Origin: Candidatus Aenigmatarchaeota archaeon
GTDB taxonomy: Archaea; Aenigmatarchaeota; Aenigmatarchaeia; QMZS01
Assembly (NCBI GenBank): GCA_003663295.1
Contig: QMZS01000029.1
Coordinates: forward strand, 1-9,810
Direction of reading: 5' to 3'
DNA: 9,810 nucleotides
The notes beneath the pieces were generated by a model, which had not been told where the DNA came from, did not search any database, and saw nothing but the letters and a program-made list of their open reading frames with translations. Shown in pieces: positions 6,984 to 9,810 of the stretch (within the stretch, counting starts at the first letter, position 1; the number at the start of each line of letters is the position of its first letter). Position numbers and translations under genes: made by a program.

Positions 6984-7893
6984 ATGCATTTGAATGACTA
7001 CACAAACAAAATATAAAGGAAAATAAAAAAATACGAAAAAATTGTCCAGAGCTATAATGACAAAAACACTTCAAGGCAAAAGATAATTCTAAATCCAGGC
7101 AGCATTAATTCAGAAGAAGATGAAAAAGAATTTAGAGATGTCCTGGACTCAATGCGCAAAAAAGGAAGTTTGTAAATAGGAATGATGTCAAAGCCAGGAC
7201 TGCAAAGGAATATGGAATAATATATACAATAGAAAAACTCATGGAGAAATACGAAATAGACACAATACTAAAAAATGAATTGTCTAAGAACAATGCTAAA
7301 TTCGGGATTTATCCTGTAATTAAAACTCTAATCATAAATCGACTTGAAGATCTGTGCAGCAAACTCAGCGCTTGCGAGTGGATGCAAAATGAATATCCTG
7401 AAGAAATAAATCCCGAACTCCAAAACCCATATTCATCTTTGGACAAATTAATCCAGCATAAAGAAGACATCGAAATATTTAATGCGTTCAAAGACAAACT
7501 AAACCCAGACACAAAAAAAGTCCACCAGGGTTTGACGAGTTCTTATTTTGAAGGAAAAAATTGCCAAATTGCAAGGGATGGCTACAGCCGGGATCACCGA
7601 CCAGATTGAAAGCCCATGCCTTTGTTTATGTTCCGGGATTTCTTATCAAAAGCATCATTGAAAGATATTCAAAAGAGAGCGCAAGAAAAATTCTTGAAAA
7701 ACTTGGACGAATCAGGAAAATTGAATTGGAAGTTGATAATTCAAATATGTAATTGGTAACTGAATCAACAAAATATATTGAAGAGATTTTCAGGAATCTA
7801 AAAATTCCAAAATTATTATCTTGTAGAATTTTCTGTATCCATAAAACCGGTCTTAGAACTGGGAATTTAAGGAGTATTGGGGTAAAGTGTTAA
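6984..7893 (+). pseudogene. Transposase, IS1634 family, multiply broken
   Basis: Reconstructed from three pieces. Frame A (ATG 6984 to TAA 7173-7175) gives KKYEKIVQSYNDKNTSRQ and KIILNPGSI, the family's N-terminus, but has an in-frame TAA at 7014-7016. Loss of one A in the run 7158-7163 shifts into frame B, which holds KARTAKEYGIIYTIEKL and later TSSYFEG and GYSRDHRPD, ending at TGA 7607-7609. The residue before LTSSYFEG is Gly where the family has the first catalytic Asp. The text then jumps, in a third frame from about 7603, to RLKAHAFVYVPGFLIKSIIE, which in intact proteins lies some 250 residues later, near the C-terminus. A further in-frame TAA at 7750-7752 interrupts LVTESTKYIEEIFRNLKIPK. 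The element cannot make an active enzyme. A shorter ORF beginning MEKYEIDTI (7241-7609) is merely part of frame B. Confidence 0.88.
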
Positions 7894-7905
7894 AGTTGAG
7901 TTTAA
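7887..7905 (-). repeat. Right terminal inverted repeat of the insertion sequence
   Basis: GTGTTAAAGTTGAGTTTAA on the plus strand, a perfect inverse of the left end. The transposase remnant's last stop (7891-7893) lies inside it. Confidence 0.9.
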
Positions 7906-7947
7906 TATATTTATCTTTGGGCTTTGCTGGACTAATTATTTAATTGA

Positions 7948-8307
7948 TTAAATGCTATCTAGATATTTATTCCTCGCTGATTTAATCGTTCCTGTTACCC
8001 CAAGCGACATTATGCAGACTTTTTTCCCATAGATTTCAGGTATTAATGCAAGGGAAAGTCTGACAAGTTCAACATCTTTTGGAAGACATTTCAACACAAA
8101 TATCTGTTGTTTGGAATCGTATAATTCCTGAAGAAATCTGAAGTTTGTTTGTCCAAATCTCAGGCTTCCGAATAAATTAATTGTGTTGCTGAAAATAGCT
8201 TTAATTAATTCTTCAAATTCTATTTTTCTATCAGAAATAACTTTGAATATGAGATATCTTTTTTTCTCTCTGCAGGAAGAGGGCAGGGTCTTAGGTCTAT
8301 CTTTCAT
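7948..8307 (-). CDS. rnp2: Ribonuclease P protein component 2 (Pop5)
   Basis: Protein subunit of archaeal RNase P, which removes 5' leaders from pre-tRNAs. Pop5 pairs with Rpp30 and supports the catalytic domain of the RNase P RNA. From ATG 8307 it has 119 residues, with the family's opening KTLPSSCREKKRYLIFKVIS, a central RFGQTNFRFLQELYD, and the C-terminal hallmark IMSLGVTGTIKSARNKYL. A TTG two codons upstream (8313) could also start it, but the ATG gives the usual N-terminus. The coding region overlaps the end of rnp3 by 11 bp, so the two are co-transcribed and probably translationally coupled. The stop lies 42 bp from the insertion sequence. Confidence 0.95.
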   Translation of the reverse strand: MKDRPKTLPSSCREKKRYLIFKVISDRKIEFEELIKAIFSNTINLFGSLRFGQTNFRFLQELYDSKQQIFVLKCLPKDVELVRLSLALIPEIYGKKVCIMSLGVTGTIKSARNKYLDSI

Positions 8308-8998
8308 ATTCAATATAAACAGAGTCCAACGGTTGTTTTAGTTTTTCCCTGTTCTTAAAAATTAATTTCTCAGCGAGTTCTGAGTTTGCAATTAAGGCAT
8401 CATACATTTCTGCCCCAAGACAGAAAGATAAACTTGATAGTTCTTTTCCGCTTCTTAATTCATAAAGTTCCATTGCCCCGGAGTTCACAATAAATTTTGT
8501 TTTTAATCTGAGGCATAGTCTTAGAATTTCTTTCATCCTGTTTAGTTCTTTTATTCTTTCCATCCCTTTCGATAACAATAATTCCCTAAAATTTAACTCT
8601 ATAATTGTGTTGTGGATTTTTGCTTCTTTGCAACAGATGTGGTCAAGTCCTGAATCGTGTCTGTTTTTTTCAGGGTGGCATAAAATATCAACATAATCTG
8701 AAGAACATGCTAGCCGGTTTGTTTCATAATCCCCGCCGGACACTAAAATCACTTCAACTTTTTTTCTCAATTCTTTTGCTTTTTTCAGGATATTGTTTGG
8801 AGCTTCCTGAATAAGAACTCCGGTGATTAAATCGAGGTCTGTTTTTTTCTTAAGTTCCTGGATTTTTGTTAAATATTCTTCTAGATTTTCATTGGAATCC
8901 ATCACCAGACAGACACCTGTCAGTCCAAGAGTTTCTGCTCTCTCCAATAAATTCTCAATGTTTACTGAGGCGTTCAAATCATAAAATTTGTGTTCCAT
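8297..8998 (-). CDS. rnp3: Ribonuclease P protein component 3 (Rpp30)
   Basis: A 233-residue TIM-barrel-like subunit of RNase P and partner of Pop5. Recognisable elements are the early YDLNASVNIENLLERAETLG, the core VDILCHPEKNRHDSGLDH (HDSGLDH at 114-120), then IELNFRELL, and FIVNSGAMELYELRSGKELS near the C-terminus, all in the family order and at normal length. The family has lost metal-hydrolase activity despite the fold and acts as an RNA-binding scaffold. It is first in a two-gene unit with rnp2. It stops at TAG, inside the rnp2 start. A TATA-like TTAAATAA (minus, 9024-9031) lies about 29 bp before the ATG. Confidence 0.95.
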   Translation of the reverse strand: MEHKFYDLNASVNIENLLERAETLGLTGVCLVMDSNENLEEYLTKIQELKKKTDLDLITGVLIQEAPNNILKKAKELRKKVEVILVSGGDYETNRLACSSDYVDILCHPEKNRHDSGLDHICCKEAKIHNTIIELNFRELLLSKGMERIKELNRMKEILRLCLRLKTKFIVNSGAMELYELRSGKELSSLSFCLGAEMYDALIANSELAEKLIFKNREKLKQPLDSVYIEYER

Positions 8999-9023
8999 AT
9001 TAATAATTGTCTAATAAATTACG

Positions 9024-9031
9024 TTATTTAA
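9024..9031 (-). promoter_or_regulatory. TATA-like box of the rnp3-rnp2 operon
   Basis: TTAAATAA on the minus strand, centred about 29 bp upstream of the rnp3 ATG at 8998. The intervening bases are A/T-rich without a Shine-Dalgarno motif. Confidence 0.45.
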
Positions 9032-9169
9032 GAGAATTAAGTTCACATGAACTTCACAAGAAGTTTTTTTGGGTTTGTGAACCTGTTTGGAAAGAAGTGT
9101 GAACTTTGGTATTTCAGTGTTTATAGCCGGATATTCCAATGATTCGCATGTACGAGACGTGAAGTTGAA

Positions 9170-9185
9170 GGTTCCACGTGAAACA
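9170..9185 (+). promoter_or_regulatory. parS-like 16-bp palindrome (also origin-box-like)
   Basis: GGTTCCACGTGAAACA matches the bacterial ParB/Spo0J site TGTTCCACGTGAAACA at 15 of 16 positions (consensus recalled, not searched). The same bases plus the following AAGGTGTCCC resemble an archaeal origin recognition box (TTCCAnTGGAAAC core followed by a G-string), with about 10 of 13 core positions shared. Confidence 0.4.
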
Positions 9186-9226
9186 AAGGTGTCCCTCCAA
9201 ATACAGTAAATACGAACTTCATTTCC

Positions 9227-9253
9227 AAATGAACTTTGAGTTCACGTTCATTT
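9227..9253 (-). terminator. Hairpin just after the right-edge minus-strand gene
   Basis: AAATGAAC (9227-9234) pairs with GTTCATTT (9246-9253), with an 11-base loop, overlapping the TAA of the upstream minus-strand gene. An alternative pairing, TGAACT-TTG-AGTTCA (9230-9244), excludes the first. It may terminate that gene or simply be part of the dyad cluster. Confidence 0.35.
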
Positions 9254-9810
9254 TATTGATTTTGAGGAGAAATAAATATATTTTTTTCTGCACCACAAGT
9301 ACATTTTAAGACACAATCCGACAGTAATTTATTTAAGTTTTTCTTATTCAAAACTATCGATTTTCCACAATTTCTACATTTCAAAAGATTTAAATATTTA
9401 AGTTTAGATAAGGCTTTTATATTAATTAGAGATTTATTCTGGGTGTATGAATTAATAATTAACCCCACCCTCGCTTTTCCTTCATCATTTTTATTAATTT
9501 TCAATTTTTTTGCAATACTTCCGAAATAAATATTATTACAAACTTCATGAGTATAAAATAATAAATTCGGAAGTAAATAGTAAAGACCACCCTATTGAGA
9601 TATTATTGCTTCTTTATCAGAAAAAACAAAATTTAGATTGTTTTCTTCAGTCTGAAGTGGAACCTGAGATGTAATTAAATGAGTGGCTTTTTGCCAAAGT
9701 TGTTCAAAACCATATTTGACTCGTTTATTATATCTAATATCATATATAAATTTTGCAGTATGTATAGGTGATTGAATTTTACTGAGAACGGAATTAATTA
9801 TTTTAATTTT
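9253..9810 (-). pseudogene. Zinc-ribbon protein of unknown function, partial, with one in-frame TAG
   Basis: The minus frame is open from the right edge to TAA 9255-9253, 186 codons, apart from a single TAG at 9594-9592. Upstream of it: KFIYDIRYNKRVKYGFEQLW and ATHLITSQVPLQTEENN. Downstream: GGLYYLLPNLLFYTHEVCNN, then KINKNDEGKARVGLIINSYT. The C-terminal cysteine motif is CRNC (9378-9367), then C, C and C-x-C near 9315-9295, which probably binds zinc. No ATG lies in frame after the TAG, only a TTG at 9504, so the downstream part is unlikely to be an independent gene. I do not recognise the family. The simplest reading is a nonsense mutation or sequencing error; readthrough is possible. Confidence 0.55.

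Larger units (their letters stand above)
6860..7905 (+). mobile_element. Degenerate, internally deleted IS1634-family insertion sequence
   Basis: A 1,046-bp element is bounded by perfect 19-bp inverted repeats. The left end is 6860-6878 and the right end 7887-7905; similarity continues imperfectly inward for some 15-20 bp. Inside is a broken transposase related to the IS1634 family (DDE type), judged by the TSSYFEG and GYSRDHRPD motifs and the C-terminal RLKAHAF segment. Complete family members are roughly 1.5-2 kb, so about 0.7 kb of the central catalytic region is missing. Flanks TTAAT (left) and TATAT (right) do not form a convincing target duplication. It sits between the pilin-like gene and rnp2. 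It could be mobilised only in trans, if a complete copy with the same ends exists elsewhere. Confidence 0.85.
9036..9253. other. Dyad-rich, GC-elevated intergenic region; candidate origin or partition site
   Basis: This non-coding stretch is roughly 38% GC, while other intergenic DNA here is visibly poorer. It holds repeated TGAAC/GTTCA motifs on both strands: GTGAAC at 9077 and 9099, GTTCAC at 9041 and 9240, and shorter copies at 9048, 9230 and 9246. Dyads are AAGTTC-ACAT-GAACTT (9039-9054), AACTTC-ACAA-GAAGTT (9050-9065), ACGTG...CACGT (9157-9179), TTCATTT-CC-AAATGAA (9218-9233) and AAATGAAC...GTTCATTT (9227-9253). TTTGGAAA(T)GAAGT occurs inverted at 9086-9098 and 9229-9216. A parS-like site sits between them. 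The function is unproven: it could be an origin or centromere, a structured RNA or an operator cluster. No tRNA, RNase P RNA or SRP RNA signature was seen. Confidence 0.5.

Noticed and set aside
6886..7074. 62-codon minus-strand ORF in the left part of the insertion sequence
   Set aside because: Cysteine- and phenylalanine-rich mirror of the transposase start and A-rich leader, with no start signals.
6855..7910. Target-site duplication flanking the insertion sequence
   Set aside because: The flanking pentamers TTAAT and TATAT agree at only three positions, which is uninformative in DNA this AT-rich.
8308..8313. TTG at 8313 as the rnp2 start
   Set aside because: The ATG two codons later gives the usual Pop5 N-terminus.
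9128..9229. 33-codon minus-strand ORF containing LFHVEPSTSRLVHANHWNIR
   Set aside because: The FHVE part is only the translation of the parS-like palindrome. There is no promoter or ribosome-binding site, and the dyads explain the sequence better.
9036..9253. CRISPR array or tRNA/RNase P RNA/SRP RNA gene
   Set aside because: The repeats are short, irregularly spaced and in both orientations. No T-loop, and no conserved RNase P or SRP core sequence, was found on either strand.
9592..9594. Genome-wide reassignment of TAG to an amino acid
   Set aside because: The LSm gene and rnp3 both end naturally at TAG at family-typical lengths, so TAG acts as a stop. Occasional readthrough at this one site remains possible.

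Overview
The window looks like chromosomal DNA from an AT-rich archaeon. It carries an archaeal-type valyl-tRNA synthetase, an Sm-like (SmAP/LSm) protein, a Trm1 tRNA G26 dimethyltransferase, and the two RNase P proteins Rnp3 (Rpp30) and Rnp2 (Pop5). TATA-like boxes lie about 20-30 bp in front of most starts, which suggests leaderless transcripts. Small genes, compact spacing and cysteine-rich surface proteins suggest a DPANN lineage (Woesearchaeota/Pacearchaeota-like). That placement is an inference and rests on no single marker.

Layout. Positions 1-176 (-) hold the start of an exported cysteine-rich protein that runs off the left edge. valS (218-2602, -) is divergent from an LSm gene (2675-2893, +). 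Downstream are a 125-residue protein with a nucleoside-deoxyribosyltransferase-like look (2951-3328, +) and a 32-codon ORF behind a good Shine-Dalgarno sequence (3330-3428, +). A small membrane-protein gene on the minus strand (3418-3787) is split by a frameshift. trm1 (3834-4898, +) and a TreT-like trehalose glycosyltransferase (5029-6258, +) follow. Then comes a pilin-like anchor fused to cysteine-rich repeats (6307-6858, +).

Positions 6860-7905 are a 1,046-bp relic of an IS1634-type insertion sequence. It has 19-bp perfect terminal inverted repeats around a transposase with two in-frame stops, a frameshift, a lost catalytic Asp and a large internal deletion. rnp3 and rnp2 (8998 down to 7948, -) overlap as an operon. 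Upstream of rnp3, a GC-richer 215-bp intergenic stretch (9036-9253) is packed with TGAAC/GTTCA dyads. It contains a 15/16 match to the bacterial parS centromere site, which also resembles an archaeal origin recognition box. A right-edge minus-strand gene with a C-terminal zinc-binding motif is open over 186 codons except for one in-frame TAG.

Most intact genes serve RNA and translation: aminoacylation, tRNA modification, tRNA 5' processing and RNA chaperoning. The rest concern sugar metabolism and the cell surface. I see no defence system or CRISPR array. The most unusual signal is the possible origin or partition site at 9036-9253.
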